A stretch of 64,000 nucleotides of DNA from Sphingomonas hankookensis (GCF_001619955.1 NZ_LQQO01000012.1:62001-126000); one strand, 5' to 3'; shown: positions 6,275 through 20,203, numbered from the stretch's first letter. Notes: a model not told the origin generated them from the sequence alone. Numbers and translations: made by a program.

Positions 6275-8938
6275 ATGAAGAAGTTCCATCTGCTGACCGC
6301 GACAGCCCTGTCCCTGGTCGCGGGCGCCGCGCCCGCGCTGGCGCAGACGACGCCGACCGCGCCGGTCGAGACGCCGACCGCGCCGGCTGCGCCCGGTGAC
6401 GCTACGGCACAGGCCGATGACGATTGGGGGAACGAGATCATCGTGACCGCCAACCGCCGCGCCGAACCGATCCAGGACGTGCCGATCGCGGTCACCGCGG
6501 TCAATGCGCAGCTGCTCGACGATGCCGGCGTGCGCGATATCCGCGGCCTCGAACAGCTCGCTCCCTCGCTTCAGACGACGACCGGCCAGTCGTCGGCGAC
6601 CGCGACCTCGCTGTCGATTCGCGGCGTCGGCACGGCAGGCGACAATCCCGGCTTCGAACCGGCGGTCGGCGTGTTCATCGACGGCGTGTTCCGGTCGCGC
6701 GCCGGCATCGCCATCGCCGAGCTGCCCGAAGTCGAACGAGTCGAGGTGCTGCGCGGGCCGCAGGGAACGCTGTTCGGCCGGAACACCTCGGCCGGCGCGC
6801 TGTCGGTGACGACCGCCATGCCGAAGTTCGACCTGGGCGGCTATGTCGAGGGCGAGTATGGCAATTTCAACGCCTATGAGCTGAAGGGCGCGCTGACCGG
6901 GCCGGTCAGCGAACAGCTCGCGCTGCGCGTCGACGGCGGCTATCGCAAGCGCGACGGCTATATCGAGGACGTCAATTCGGACCGCGCGTTCAACGACATC
7001 AACCGCTGGTATGTCCGCGGTCAGGCGCTGTACGACACCTCGGCGTTCAGCTTCCGCCTGATCGGCGATTACTACAAGACCGACGAGCAATGCTGCGGCG
7101 TGGTCAGCGGCACGCGGGGGCCGACGGCCGCCGCGATCCAGGCGATCGCCGCGCAGCAGGGTCGCACCGGCATCTACACCGGCGCCCCGTCCGAGCGGAA
7201 GATGGCCGCCTCGCCCAACCGCGACTATAAGGAAGCGGTGCGCGACTGGGGCGTGTCGGGTGAGATCAACGCCGATATCGGTGAGTTGAAGCTCACCTCG
7301 ATCAGCGCCTATCGCGACTTCCGCGTGCTACGGAACCAAGACATCGATTATTCGGGCATCGATCGCGCCTATCGCGATGGGTACAAGTCGTCGCTGCGCG
7401 ATATCACGCAGGAACTGCGGTTACAGGGGCAGCTATTCGACGGGAAGCTCGATTTCCTCGTCGGCGGCTTTTACCTGAACGAAAAGCTGAACCTGCGCGA
7501 CACGGTGCGGCTGGGCAACGATGCCAACCGCTATGTCGACACGCTGCTGGCGGGTGTGCTCGGCGCGCCGCCGTCGGCCGGCGGTATCGGGCGGCAGGCG
7601 CAGTTCTACGGCAGCTTCAACGTGCCGACCTTTACCCAGCTGGTGACGTCGCTGCGTGGCGGGGCGGCCCTGCCGACCGGGACCGTGCCGCTGTTCGGGC
7701 AACTGCTCTATGCCCAGAGCGCGGCGTTGCAGCAGGCGGCGCCTCCGGGATCGGCACTGTTCAACTATCTGAACACGCCGCTGACCCCGAACGTCGCGGG
7801 ACAAGGCAACAATAACGACGATTTCCAGGTCGATACCAACGCCTTCGCGCTGTTCACGCACAACATCATCAACGTCAACGACAAGCTCTCGCTGACGCTG
7901 GGCCTGCGCTACAATTACGAGCGCAAGGAGCTGGCCGCGTCGATCAACAGCAATCCGGCGGCGTGCGGCTTCTTCCTCGGCAACGATCCGCGAGCGGTGA
8001 CCTATCGCAACCTGATCCGTCAGGCGAGCCCGGCGCTGTTCCAGAACCTGTTTCTGCTCAGCTGCAATCCGGCGGTGTCGAGCGAGTTCAACGGCAATTA
8101 CAGCCATGACCGGTCGGAAAGCCGCCTGACCGGCACCGCCAAGCTCGCCTACAAGTTCACGCCCGACGTGCTGGGCTATGCCAGCTATGATCGCGGCTTC
8201 AAGTCGGGCGGCTACAATCTCGACCAGGCGAGCTTCAACACTCGCGTCCTGGGCGGTGACGGCGCACAGGCGACCGATCTGGAGTTCGGCGCGGAAACGG
8301 TCGACAGCTACGAACTGGGCCTGAAGACCAGCGTGACGCGGCAATTCTCGTTCAACGCGGCGTTCTTCTACCAGAAGTTCAAGGGGCTGCAGTCGCTGAT
8401 TTTCGCGGGCAACAGCTTCGTCGTGCAGAACGTGCCCAAGTCGACGGCGAAGGGCGTCGAGCTGGAATCGCTGATCCAGCCGATCCGCGAGTTGAGCTTC
8501 CGCCTGGGCTATACGCTGCTCGATGCGTCCTATGATGCCGACAACAATTTCGCCGGCACGCCGCTCCAGAACCAGAATGGCCGCCAGTTCCTGAACCAGC
8601 CGCGCAACGTCGTGACGGTCGCGGCGACGTGGACCCCGCGCCTGACCGACAACCTCAACGCGCTGTTCCATGTCGACATGCGCTACAACAGCGACGTGTC
8701 GATCGTCCGCGACGGCACCGGTGCGACGACGGTCGGCAATGACGGCTATCCGCTGCTGAACGGCAAGATCGGCGTTGCGACCGACGATCGCAGCAAGCAG
8801 CTGGAATTCTTCGTGGAGAATATCACCAACCAGTATTTCAACATTTCCGGCTTCGCGATCCCCGAACAGACCGGCACCTATGGCGTCTATCCCGCCATGC
8901 CGCGCTTCTACGGGGTGCGCGCCCGGTTCGGCTTCTGA
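6275..8938 (+). CDS. TonB-dependent receptor (887 aa)
   Basis: Outer-membrane gated transporter. Signal peptide MKKFHLLTATALSLVAGAAP ending ALAQ, an Ala/Thr/Pro linker, then a plug domain (about residues 52-180) with EIIVTANRRAEPIQDVPIAV, SIRGVG, GVFIDGV and VEVLRGPQGTLFGRNTSAGA, followed by a beta-barrel ending in aromatic Phe (RARFGF). Ligand cannot be read from the sequence; closest-looking architecture is the sphingomonad receptors for complex carbon compounds or siderophores. There are cysteine pairs in loops (EQCCGV; AACGFF with LSCNPA). A GAGG-rich Shine-Dalgarno (GAGGAAGAGGGG) precedes the ATG. It stands alone, with no adjacent transport or catabolic partner. Confidence 0.93.
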   Translation: MKKFHLLTATALSLVAGAAPALAQTTPTAPVETPTAPAAPGDATAQADDDWGNEIIVTANRRAEPIQDVPIAVTAVNAQLLDDAGVRDIRGLEQLAPSLQTTTGQSSATATSLSIRGVGTAGDNPGFEPAVGVFIDGVFRSRAGIAIAELPEVERVEVLRGPQGTLFGRNTSAGALSVTTAMPKFDLGGYVEGEYGNFNAYELKGALTGPVSEQLALRVDGGYRKRDGYIEDVNSDRAFNDINRWYVRGQALYDTSAFSFRLIGDYYKTDEQCCGVVSGTRGPTAAAIQAIAAQQGRTGIYTGAPSERKMAASPNRDYKEAVRDWGVSGEINADIGELKLTSISAYRDFRVLRNQDIDYSGIDRAYRDGYKSSLRDITQELRLQGQLFDGKLDFLVGGFYLNEKLNLRDTVRLGNDANRYVDTLLAGVLGAPPSAGGIGRQAQFYGSFNVPTFTQLVTSLRGGAALPTGTVPLFGQLLYAQSAALQQAAPPGSALFNYLNTPLTPNVAGQGNNNDDFQVDTNAFALFTHNIINVNDKLSLTLGLRYNYERKELAASINSNPAACGFFLGNDPRAVTYRNLIRQASPALFQNLFLLSCNPAVSSEFNGNYSHDRSESRLTGTAKLAYKFTPDVLGYASYDRGFKSGGYNLDQASFNTRVLGGDGAQATDLEFGAETVDSYELGLKTSVTRQFSFNAAFFYQKFKGLQSLIFAGNSFVVQNVPKSTAKGVELESLIQPIRELSFRLGYTLLDASYDADNNFAGTPLQNQNGRQFLNQPRNVVTVAATWTPRLTDNLNALFHVDMRYNSDVSIVRDGTGATTVGNDGYPLLNGKIGVATDDRSKQLEFFVENITNQYFNISGFAIPEQTGTYGVYPAMPRFYGVRARFGF

Positions 8939-9097
8939 GCCGGTCGGGACGGAAAAGGACGGTCGCGGAGGAAATTTCGTGCGGTTGACGGTACGGTTTG
9001 TCGCAATTCCCCCGCGACAAGCGGTTCGGAACCTTGCATAACCATCGACCTGCCGCGCCCGCGAGGCGCGGTTTGCAGGGGGATTAGGAGGAATATT

Positions 9098-9370
9098 ATG
9101 GCCAAGGAAACCACGACGACCGGCGGCGCCCGGGGCGGAATCGCGAAGCCGGTGACGCCGTCGGCCGATCTGGCGAAGATCACCGGTTCCGACCCGCTGC
9201 CCCGCAGCGAAGTCGTCAGCAAGATGTGGGAATACATCAAGAAGCACGACCTGCAGGATCCGAAGGACAAGCGCGAGATCCTGGCGGACGAAACGCTGGA
9301 AAAGCTGTTCGGCAAGAAGTCGTGCTCGATGTTCGAAATGAACAAGCTCCTCAGCGCGCACATGAAGTGA
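9098..9370 (+). CDS. SWIB/MDM2 domain-containing protein (90 aa)
   Basis: The first ~25 residues are flexible (MAKETTTTGGARGGIAKPVT). Residues ~27-90 form one SWIB domain: LAKITGSDPLPRSEVVSKMW, EYIKKHDLQDPKDKREIL and the C-terminal KLFGKKSCSMFEMNKLLSAH. SWIB domains are best known from eukaryotic chromatin-remodelling complexes; free-standing bacterial copies are seen in chlamydiae and some proteobacteria, where the function is unclear. A near-perfect Shine-Dalgarno (AGGAGG, 6 nt before ATG) implies strong translation, and a clear terminator follows 38 bp after the stop, so it is a single-gene transcript. Confidence 0.92.
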   Translation: MAKETTTTGGARGGIAKPVTPSADLAKITGSDPLPRSEVVSKMWEYIKKHDLQDPKDKREILADETLEKLFGKKSCSMFEMNKLLSAHMK

Positions 9371-9408
9371 CCGGTTGGCGCCGGACCCGGCGCCGCCTGT
9401 TCAGCGAT

Positions 9409-9448
9409 ACGCCGTCCGAAGGAACGCCTTCGGACGGCGTTTTCGTTT
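9409..9448 (+). terminator. Rho-independent terminator of the SWIB gene
   Basis: ACGCCGTCCGAAGG (9409-9422) pairs perfectly with CCTTCGGACGGCGT (9427-9440) around AACG, followed by TTTCGTTT. It is a 14-bp stem directly downstream of the SWIB gene. Confidence 0.9.
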
Positions 9449-9585
9449 CGTAACAAAGCGTTGCCGGCACGAAAACCGGAACGCGCTTGCCGTGTCATCG
9501 GTTATGTACGTATCGGACGAAAGTCCGAAACGGTCATCGGCCACCATAGGCCGAGGCCATCCGCAGCAGGACAAGGAGATAGGAC

Positions 9586-10032
9586 ATGACGTTCGGGTTG
9601 GTCGGGCTGTTGCTGGGAGCGGCGATGGCGGCACCGAATGGTGACATTGCGCACAGCGCACGGATCGATCACCGCACCGGTGCGGTACATTCCGACTATA
9701 CCGCCGATGTGCAGGTGACCCATCAGCAGATCGGCACGGTCGGGGTCGGCGGTCGTCCGTCGACTCTGCGCTGCCTGTGGCGCGCGGGGCTGGTCGTCGA
9801 GCGGCAGGCGCGCCATGAGTCGGGATCGACGCTGGCGCGATCGTTCACCCATGACAAGGTGATCGAAGGCAGCCGGCCGGGCTGGTGCAGCGCACAGAAG
9901 ACGGCGATCGCGCAGGAAGTCGCGAGCCGCAACGATGCGTTGCAGGCGCGACTGGTCCAGCTGGCACAGGAAGACCATCCGGTGCTCCATGCCGAGATCG
10001 ACCGGATGCACGGGACGATGCAGGCCGGATGA
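9586..10032 (+). CDS. Hypothetical secreted protein (148 aa)
   Basis: I do not recognise the family. MTFGLVGLLLGAAMAAPNGD is a plausible signal peptide with cleavage after AMA. The mature part has a beta-rich first half (HRTGAVHSDYTADVQVTHQQ), two cysteines ~40 residues apart (TLRCLW and PGWCSAQK) that could pair, and a helical C-terminal end (residues ~100-148). Its stop overlaps the ATG of the next gene (ATGA), so the two are probably co-translated and may act together in the envelope. GACAAGGAGATAGGACATG gives a Shine-Dalgarno for 9586. Confidence 0.75.
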   Translation: MTFGLVGLLLGAAMAAPNGDIAHSARIDHRTGAVHSDYTADVQVTHQQIGTVGVGGRPSTLRCLWRAGLVVERQARHESGSTLARSFTHDKVIEGSRPGWCSAQKTAIAQEVASRNDALQARLVQLAQEDHPVLHAEIDRMHGTMQAG

Positions 10033-10760
10033 TCGGACGGATCGGATGGGGCGTCGCGTCGCTGCTGGTGACGGCAGCGGCGCAGGCGCAATCGCTGCCG
10101 TCGGTCGGCGTCGAGGCGACGACCGACGAACGGCGTCGCGGCTTGAGCTGGAGCGAGGGCAAGGCGTCGATTTCGGGCGATGCCGCGCTGACTTTGGGCA
10201 TGATCGAACTCGATGCCCGCGTGTCGGCGCTGCGCGGGTCGGTGCGGCATGATGGCGCCGATGCGGTCGCCGATCTGGGTGCGGCGATCGTCACCGATGT
10301 CGGGCCGTTCCAATTGCGCGGGCGGGCGATCGGCCACGTCTTTGCCGGCGCGGAGCAGGGTATGGATTATGCCGAGTTCGGCGGCGACGCGCGCTACACG
10401 CTGGGGCCGGTCGAACTGACTGCCGGCGCGCTCTACGCCCCGCCGCAGCGTGCGATCGGGGGCAGCAACCTGTATCTGTCAGCACAGGCGGTGGCGGGCA
10501 TTCCGATGACGCCGTTCACGTTGGTCGGCGGGATCGGACGGTCATCCGGTGCGGTCGATGATGCGCTGCGCGCTGACCGGTTGCGGCCGGGCGGGACCTA
10601 TGTCGATTGGCGGCTGGGCGTGGAGCACACGACCGGTCCGCTGACGCTGGCGCTCGATTATGTCGGGACCGACCTGAACGACGATCGCGGGGTGACGTCG
10701 ATCGGCGATCGACCGCATAGCGGCGACCGGATTCTGGGACGGGCGCGGTTCGCGTTTTGA
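10029..10760 (+). CDS. Putative outer-membrane beta-barrel protein (TorF/Gcw_chp-like)
   Basis: 243 residues with signal peptide MIGRIGWGVASLLVTAAAQA followed by QSLPSVGVEATTDERRRGLS. The remainder alternates amphipathic strands and short turns (AALTLGMIELDARVSALRGS, RYTLGPVELTAGALYAP, DWRLGVEHTTGPLTLALDYV) and ends with a terminal Phe (RARFAF), which is the outer-membrane insertion signal. This pattern resembles the TorF/Gcw_chp putative porins of proteobacteria, whose substrates are unknown. Translationally coupled to the secreted protein before it. Assignment rests on strand pattern and ends, so it is moderate. Confidence 0.7.
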   Translation: MIGRIGWGVASLLVTAAAQAQSLPSVGVEATTDERRRGLSWSEGKASISGDAALTLGMIELDARVSALRGSVRHDGADAVADLGAAIVTDVGPFQLRGRAIGHVFAGAEQGMDYAEFGGDARYTLGPVELTAGALYAPPQRAIGGSNLYLSAQAVAGIPMTPFTLVGGIGRSSGAVDDALRADRLRPGGTYVDWRLGVEHTTGPLTLALDYVGTDLNDDRGVTSIGDRPHSGDRILGRARFAF

Positions 10761-10795
10761 GCTTGTGATAGCGCTGGGCCGATCCAGACCGCATC

Positions 10796-10878
10796 GTCAC
10801 CCCGGACTTGATCCGGGGTCCCTCTTCTTCTTCGGCGGTTGATAAGAAAGCGGGACCCCGGATCAAGTCCGGGGTGAC
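10796..10878. repeat. Twin inverted palindrome (REPIN-like), copy 1
   Basis: A 27-bp arm beginning GTCACCCCGGACTTGATCCG (10796-10822) and its perfect reverse complement (10852-10878) flank a 29-bp spacer. Each arm contains its own inverted repeat (CCCCGGA...TCCGGGG). It lies just after the porin-like gene in a 321-bp gap with copy 2 and no gene. Confidence 0.85.
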
Positions 10879-10980
10879 GGTGTGGGGTTTTACTGGTGTC
10901 GCGAACCTCATGTCGGGCGACCACCGACAAGTACTCGCCGGGGTTACTGACCACTACCACGTCGCGCTCGACCAAGTAAC

Positions 10981-11066
10981 CGTATCCCCGCGCAGGCGGG
11001 GATCCAGAGCCAAGGTCGCAGAAGGTCGTGTTTGTGACCCTGGATCCCCGCCTGCGCGGGGATACG
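10981..11066. repeat. Twin inverted palindrome (REPIN-like), copy 2
   Basis: Arm CGTATCCCCGCGCAGGCGGG followed by GATCCA (10981-11006) and its perfect reverse complement (11041-11066) flank a 34-bp spacer. The core CCCCGC...GCGGGG of each arm is palindromic. It is placed 15 bp beyond the leuA stop, between convergent genes, and may also act as a transcription stop for leuA. Confidence 0.85.
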
Positions 11067-11081
11067 ACGATGGACGGAGAC

Positions 11082-12758
<1,677 letters not shown>

Positions 12759-12830
12759 GACGTCTCAGCCTGTCTTGGGCGCGCGGTGATTGCGCGCCAG
12801 TATCTGCCGGAAAGGGTGTGATACTCCCTC

Positions 12831-12862
12831 AGGGCAGGCGCACGCCGGTGCGATCCTGCCCT
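12831..12862 (-). other. Stem-loop upstream of leuA
   Basis: AGGGCAGG-CGCAC (12831-12843) and GTGCG-AT-CCTGCCCT (12848-12862) form a 13-bp stem with a 2-nt bulge and GCCG loop. It lies between the YceI stop and the leuA start. It could be the YceI terminator or part of a leuA leader; there is no T-run and I see no convincing Leu-rich leader peptide. Confidence 0.45.
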
Positions 12863-12982
12863 AAGGGCGGCTAAGTCGCAGAAGGATGCGGCGTCCGAAC
12901 ATGGCGGCTGTGTGGCGTGGCCCCGCGCAAATGTCCAGAGCCGATGCGGGCCGCAGGCGATTGCCCGCAACCCGCACGAAGG

Positions 12983-13588
12983 TCAGGCGGCGACGAACGC
13001 GGCGTTGATCGTCAGGTCGACCTTGTCCGACACGACCGGGGCAGCCATGCCGAGGCCGAAGTCGCTGCGGTTGATCGAGCCGGTCGCAGTGAAGCCGACA
13101 TTCTTCTTCTTGTTCATCGGGTTCTCACCGGCGCCCATGAAGCGGACGGTCAGCTGGACTGGCTTGGTCTGGCCCTTGATCGTCAGGTTGCCGGCCAGCA
13201 TCCAATGGTCGCCCATCGGCTGGACGCGGGTCGACACGAACTTCGCGGTCGGGTGGTTGGCGACGTCGAAGAAGTCCTTCGACTTCAGGTGCTCGGCGAA
13301 TTGCGGGCTGGTGACGGTCAGCGACTTGGCGATGTCGAAATCGATCGACACCTTGGTCGCGGCCGGGTTCTTCGGGTCGAAGGTCGCGGTGCCGCCGGTC
13401 GCGCCGAACAGGCCGTCGAGCATGGTGAAGCCCATATGGTTCACGCGCCACGCGACCTGGGTGTGCGCGGTGTCGACGGTGTAGTTGCCGGCAGTCACGC
13501 GCGACTTGTCGGGGGCGCCCGGCATCTGGGCGACGGTCGGGGCAGCGACCGCGAACAGGGCGGCGGCGAGGATCAGGGGGGTGCGCAT
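12983..13588 (-). CDS. YceI family periplasmic protein
   Basis: 201 residues. Signal peptide MRTPLILAAALFAVAAPTVA, then the YceI beta-barrel lipocalin-like fold: TVDTAHTQVAWRVNHMGFT, GTATFDPKNPAATKVSIDFD, FFDVANHPTAKFVSTRVQPM and a C-terminal GSINRSDFGLGMAAPVVSDK. YceI proteins bind polyisoprenoids in a hydrophobic tunnel and may carry ubiquinone-related or similar lipids; the physiological role is not fixed. The ATG follows GGAGAGC. It lies upstream of leuA on the same strand, but a stem-loop separates them. Confidence 0.93.
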   Translation of the reverse strand: MRTPLILAAALFAVAAPTVAQMPGAPDKSRVTAGNYTVDTAHTQVAWRVNHMGFTMLDGLFGATGGTATFDPKNPAATKVSIDFDIAKSLTVTSPQFAEHLKSKDFFDVANHPTAKFVSTRVQPMGDHWMLAGNLTIKGQTKPVQLTVRFMGAGENPMNKKKNVGFTATGSINRSDFGLGMAAPVVSDKVDLTINAAFVAA

Positions 13589-13723
13589 GGAAAGCTCTCC
13601 GGTTGAGGCGAAGTCGGAATGCCGCCGTTGTCGGGCGGGCCGGGCTTCGGGTCAAATACCGGATGCGAAACGATCGGTTTCGGTTTGGGTGCCGTGGGTT
13701 GGGCGGTGGGTACGTTGGTTGCC

Positions 13724-13818
13724 GTCATCCCGGCGAAGGCCGGGATCCACGGACGCGGGACAGTCGGGATTTATCGATACCACCCGACACCATGGATTCC
13801 GGCCTTCGCCGGGATGAC
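13724..13818. repeat. Twin inverted palindrome (REPIN-like), copy 3
   Basis: GTCATCCCGGCGAAGGCCGG plus GATCCA (13724-13749) and its inverted copy (13793-13818, one mismatch) flank a 43-bp spacer. The arms are internally palindromic (CCCGGC...GCCGGG). It sits in the 356-bp gap between YceI and ilvC, which otherwise contains only the ilvC-proximal hairpin and no credible gene. Confidence 0.85.
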
Positions 13819-13909
13819 GTTGGGGCAAGATCGCCGCCCGCCCGTCGGTCGCGGCAAAGCCGCGCTCCGAAGGGCGGGCTTTGTCGCACCGGCCGGTCTG
13901 GCGCGTGCC

Positions 13910-13930
13910 GACCGTAGCAGTGCTACGGTC
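13910..13930 (-). terminator. Hairpin downstream of ilvC
   Basis: GACCGTAGC (13910-13918) and GCTACGGTC (13922-13930) form a perfect 9-bp stem with loop AGT, extendable outward by GCGC pairing. It begins 15 bp after the ilvC stop on the minus strand. No T-tract follows, so termination is likely but not certain. Confidence 0.55.
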
Positions 13931-13944
13931 AGGGCGCGCTGCGA

Positions 13945-17392
<3,448 letters not shown>

Positions 17393-17445
17393 GGGTCTTC
17401 AACTCCTCACTATTTCGCGGGCGCAATAGCACCGTTGGAGCGGCG

Positions 17446-17474
17446 TCGCTAGCCGCATGAAATATTCGTGTCAA
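17446..17474 (-). promoter_or_regulatory. Candidate sigma-70 promoter of ilvBNC
   Basis: On the minus strand a perfect TTGACA (17474-17469) is followed after 17 bp by TAGCGA (17451-17446), ~55 bp before the ilvB start. It lies in an unusually AT-rich patch just beyond the miaA stop, suggesting ilvBNC is transcribed independently. The -10 element is weak. Confidence 0.5.
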
Positions 17475-17477
17475 CCA

Positions 17478-18410
17478 TCAATTACGTAATAAAGTGTCTA
17501 AATGACCGGCAAGTGCGTATTTTTCGGTTTCGCTCGTGCGAAGCCAGTCGGCGGGTGGCTGGTTCCGGAACCAGGTATATTGCCGTTTCGCATATTGCCG
17601 CGTCGCGAAGCGGGCGGCGGTGAGCGCTTCGTCGCGGGTGGACCCGCCCCTTTGCCAGCGGGCGATTTCCGCCACGCCGATCGCCCGGCGGACCGGCGCG
17701 TCCGGCGCGATATCGCTGCGGGCCAGCAGCGCTGTGACCTCCTCGACCGCGCCGCCATCGAACATCTGCGCCAGTCTGCGGTCGCAGCGTTCGGTCAGCC
17801 AGTCGCGGTCGGGCAGCAGCAGCATCGCCGACAGCGCGATCCGGTGCCCGATGCCGCCGATACGGTCGCGCTGCCAGTCGGCCAGCGTCCGGCCGGTCGA
17901 GCGGACGACTTCGAGGGCGCGCGCGATCCGGGTCGTGTCGGTCGGGTTCAGCCGGGCCGCCGCTGCCGAGTCCTCGCGCTGCAAGGCCTGCGCCGCCTGA
18001 TCGGTCGGCAGTGCGCGAACCGCCTGCCGGATCGCCGGGTCGATATCGGGCACCGGGGCGATGCCGTCGATCAACGTACGCAGATACAGGCCGGTGCCGC
18101 CGACCAGCACCGGCAACTTGCCGGCTTCATGGGCGGCCTCGATCTCGGTGGTCGCCTGCTGCGACCATAAGGCGGCGGAATAGGGCGCGGCACCGTCGAT
18201 ATGGCCGAACAGGCGGTGCGGCACCTGCGCCTCCTCGTCGGTTGAGGGACGGGCGGACAAGATACGCAGGTCGCGATAGACCTGCGCGCTGTCGGCGTTG
18301 ATGACCACGCCGTCGTGTCGCCGTGCGATCTCGATCGCCAGCGCGGACTTGCCGCTGGCGGTCGGGCCTGCGATGAGCGCGACCCTCGGACGTTCAGGAG
18401 ACTTCGCCAT
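17478..18410 (-). CDS. miaA: tRNA dimethylallyltransferase
   Basis: 310 residues from the chosen ATG. It transfers a dimethylallyl group to A37 of tRNAs reading UNN codons. The P-loop [14 protein letters not shown] (about 12-25), [13 protein letters not shown] (DSxQxY signature), [13 protein letters not shown] and the C-terminal [11 protein letters not shown] are all family hallmarks. Two starts are possible: MAKSPER at 18410 or MNMAKSPER at 18416, both weakly supported by upstream sequence. The ATG at 18410 overlaps the divergent serB ATG by 2 bp, an unusual head-to-head arrangement. Confidence 0.94.
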   Translation of the reverse strand: MAKSPERPRVALIAGPTASGKSALAIEIARRHDGVVINADSAQVYRDLRILSARPSTDEEAQVPHRLFGHIDGAAPYSAALWSQQATTEIEAAHEAGKLPVLVGGTGLYLRTLIDGIAPVPDIDPAIRQAVRALPTDQAAQALQREDSAAAARLNPTDTTRIARALEVVRSTGRTLADWQRDRIGGIGHRIALSAMLLLPDRDWLTERCDRRLAQMFDGGAVEEVTALLARSDIAPDAPVRRAIGVAEIARWQRGGSTRDEALTAARFATRQYAKRQYTWFRNQPPADWLRTSETEKYALAGHLDTLLRN

Positions 18411-19287
18411 GTTCATCGCCACGCTGATAGCAGCCGAACTCGCCGCGGGCGATGTTTCCGCAGCGGCGGACCGGCTTGACATGGTCGGGTGTCATGTCGA
18501 GGGCTGGAGCTGGATCGACGAGGGTCGCGCCGCCGACATTCGTTTTGCGAGCGAGGTCGCCGCAGCGCGCCCTGCGCTGGAGGGCGTGTTCAACCGGACC
18601 GATGTGGCGGTTCAGGCGGCCGCCAACCGCGAAAAGTCTCTGCTGGTCGCCGACATGGACTCGACGATTATCACCGTCGAATGCATCGACGAACTCGCCG
18701 ATTATGCCGGGATCAAGGCGGAAATCGCCGAGGTGACCGAGCGGGCGATGCGCGGCGAACTCGACTTCGCCTCCGCGCTGGACGCGCGGGTGGCGTTGCT
18801 GGAGGGGCTGGAGGAAGCGGCGATCCAGCGGTGCCTCGACGAACGGGTCAAGCTGATGCCCGGCGCGAGGACCTTGATTCAGACGATGCGCGCGCGGGGA
18901 GCGACGACGATCCTCGTGTCGGGCGGCTTCACCCGCTTTGCCGAGCCGGTCGGAACCGAACTGGGCTTTCACCGCATGATCGCCAACCGCCTGCTGATCG
19001 AGGACGGAAAGCTGACCGGCAAGGTGCGCAAGCCGATCGTCGATGCGACGACCAAGGAAGTGACACTGCTCGCCGCGATCGACGAACTCGGCATCGATCC
19101 GGCCGCGACACTGGCGGTAGGCGATGGCGCCAACGATCTGCCGATGATCCGCCGCGCCGGGCTGGGCGTCGCCTATCATGCCAAGCCGATCGTCGCGGCG
19201 GAGGCGGGCGTGCGGATCGATCATAACGACCTGACCGCGCTGCTCTATATCCAGGGGATCGCACCCGCCGACTGGGCGGCGGGCTGA
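18409..19287 (+). CDS. serB: Phosphoserine phosphatase
   Basis: 292 residues. HAD-family enzyme that makes L-serine from O-phosphoserine. The nucleophile is D82 in VADMDSTII, with later motifs [13 protein letters not shown] and [20 protein letters not shown]. The N-terminal ~75 residues form the extra regulatory-like domain seen in long SerB proteins. AGGAG at 18396-18400, 8 nt before ATG 18409, fixes the start. The 5' ends of serB and miaA overlap, so any promoter for each must lie inside the other gene. Confidence 0.95.
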   Translation: MFIATLIAAELAAGDVSAAADRLDMVGCHVEGWSWIDEGRAADIRFASEVAAARPALEGVFNRTDVAVQAAANREKSLLVADMDSTIITVECIDELADYAGIKAEIAEVTERAMRGELDFASALDARVALLEGLEEAAIQRCLDERVKLMPGARTLIQTMRARGATTILVSGGFTRFAEPVGTELGFHRMIANRLLIEDGKLTGKVRKPIVDATTKEVTLLAAIDELGIDPAATLAVGDGANDLPMIRRAGLGVAYHAKPIVAAEAGVRIDHNDLTALLYIQGIAPADWAAG

Positions 19288-19291
19288 CCGC

Positions 19292-20203
19292 TCAGCGCTT
19301 CACGGCCACGCAGGGCGTCGGGCGGATCGCGGCGCAAGCGCGGGTCGCCTCCGCGCTGCTGGCGAACGGGCCGACCTGCAGCCGAGTATTGGCGCCGGCC
19401 GCTTCATAATAGGGCTGGCGACCGGCGAACTTGTCCGACACGCTGCTCCACAGGCGGCGGGCATTGCCGGCATCCTTGAACGCGCCGAGCTGCACCCGCC
19501 AGCCGCCATCGCGGATCGCTGTCGGCTTGGCGACGGGGGCGGGCGGTGCCTTGGCTACAGGCGCTGCGCGCGGCGTGGGGGCGGGCGTCGGGCGAGCGGC
19601 CGGCGTGGTCGGTTGTGGCTGGACGGCAGTCAGCCTCGGCCGCCCGGCATTACGCTCCAGATCACGGGCCATCGCCAGCGCCGCCTGCCGGTCGGGCAGC
19701 GGCACATAGCGATCCATCTCCGCCAGCGTCGCTGCGGCCTGCGGCAGGCCGGCCGACGACGCCCGCGTCATCAATGCGTAGGCGCGCCGCCAGTCCTTCT
19801 TCACGGCATCGCCGTTGAACAGCATCGTCCCCAGCACGAACTGACTCCGCGCCTCCCCCCGCTGCGACGATTTTTCGAGCCATTTGACGGCATCGGCGCG
19901 CTTGCCGTTCTGGAACAGGATCAGGCCGTAATTATCCTCCGCCTGGCGGTGCCCCTGCTGCGCGGCGAGCGCGTACCAGCGTTCGGCCTGCGCCATGTCC
20001 ATCGGCACGCCGCGGCCGAGCTTGTACGCCTGGCCCAAGTTGAACTGCGCATCGGCATCGCCGGCGGCGGCCGGCTGCTGCCATTCGCGGACCGCCGTCG
20101 CCCAGTCGCCACGGGCCCAGGCATCGACTCCGGCCTTCACATCCGCTCCCGCCGCCGTCGACAGCAGCGCACCTGCCAGTGCCAGCCCAACCATCACGCG
20201 CAT
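19292..20203 (-). CDS. Sel1/TPR-repeat protein with C-terminal SPOR domain
   Basis: 303 residues. Signal peptide MRVMVGLALAGALLSTAAGA, then Sel1-like repeats (about residues 40-165: AQFNLGQAYKLGRGVPMDMA, AERWYALAAQQGHRQAEDNYG, SQFVLGTMLFNGDAVKKDW), an Ala/Pro linker, and a SPOR domain from ~225 to the end (GGWRVQLGAFKDAGNARRLW, ... TRLQVGPFASSAEATRACAA). SPOR domains bind glycan strands stripped of stem peptides at division sites. ATG at 20203 is preferred over GTG at 20206 given GAGGGG upstream. It is divergent from the ParA operon, which ends in another SPOR protein. Confidence 0.88.
   Translation of the reverse strand: MRVMVGLALAGALLSTAAGADVKAGVDAWARGDWATAVREWQQPAAAGDADAQFNLGQAYKLGRGVPMDMAQAERWYALAAQQGHRQAEDNYGLILFQNGKRADAVKWLEKSSQRGEARSQFVLGTMLFNGDAVKKDWRRAYALMTRASSAGLPQAAATLAEMDRYVPLPDRQAALAMARDLERNAGRPRLTAVQPQPTTPAARPTPAPTPRAAPVAKAPPAPVAKPTAIRDGGWRVQLGAFKDAGNARRLWSSVSDKFAGRQPYYEAAGANTRLQVGPFASSAEATRACAAIRPTPCVAVKR

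Noticed and set aside
7433..9361. 642-codon open frame on the minus strand
   Set aside because: It lies antisense to the TonB-dependent receptor and into the SWIB gene, has the low-complexity Arg/Val/Glu composition of reading a GC-rich gene backwards, and no family sequence.
12759..12980. Leucine-rich leader peptide for leuA attenuation
   Set aside because: No short frame with clustered Leu codons followed by paired hairpins and a T-run was found; only one stem-loop is reported.
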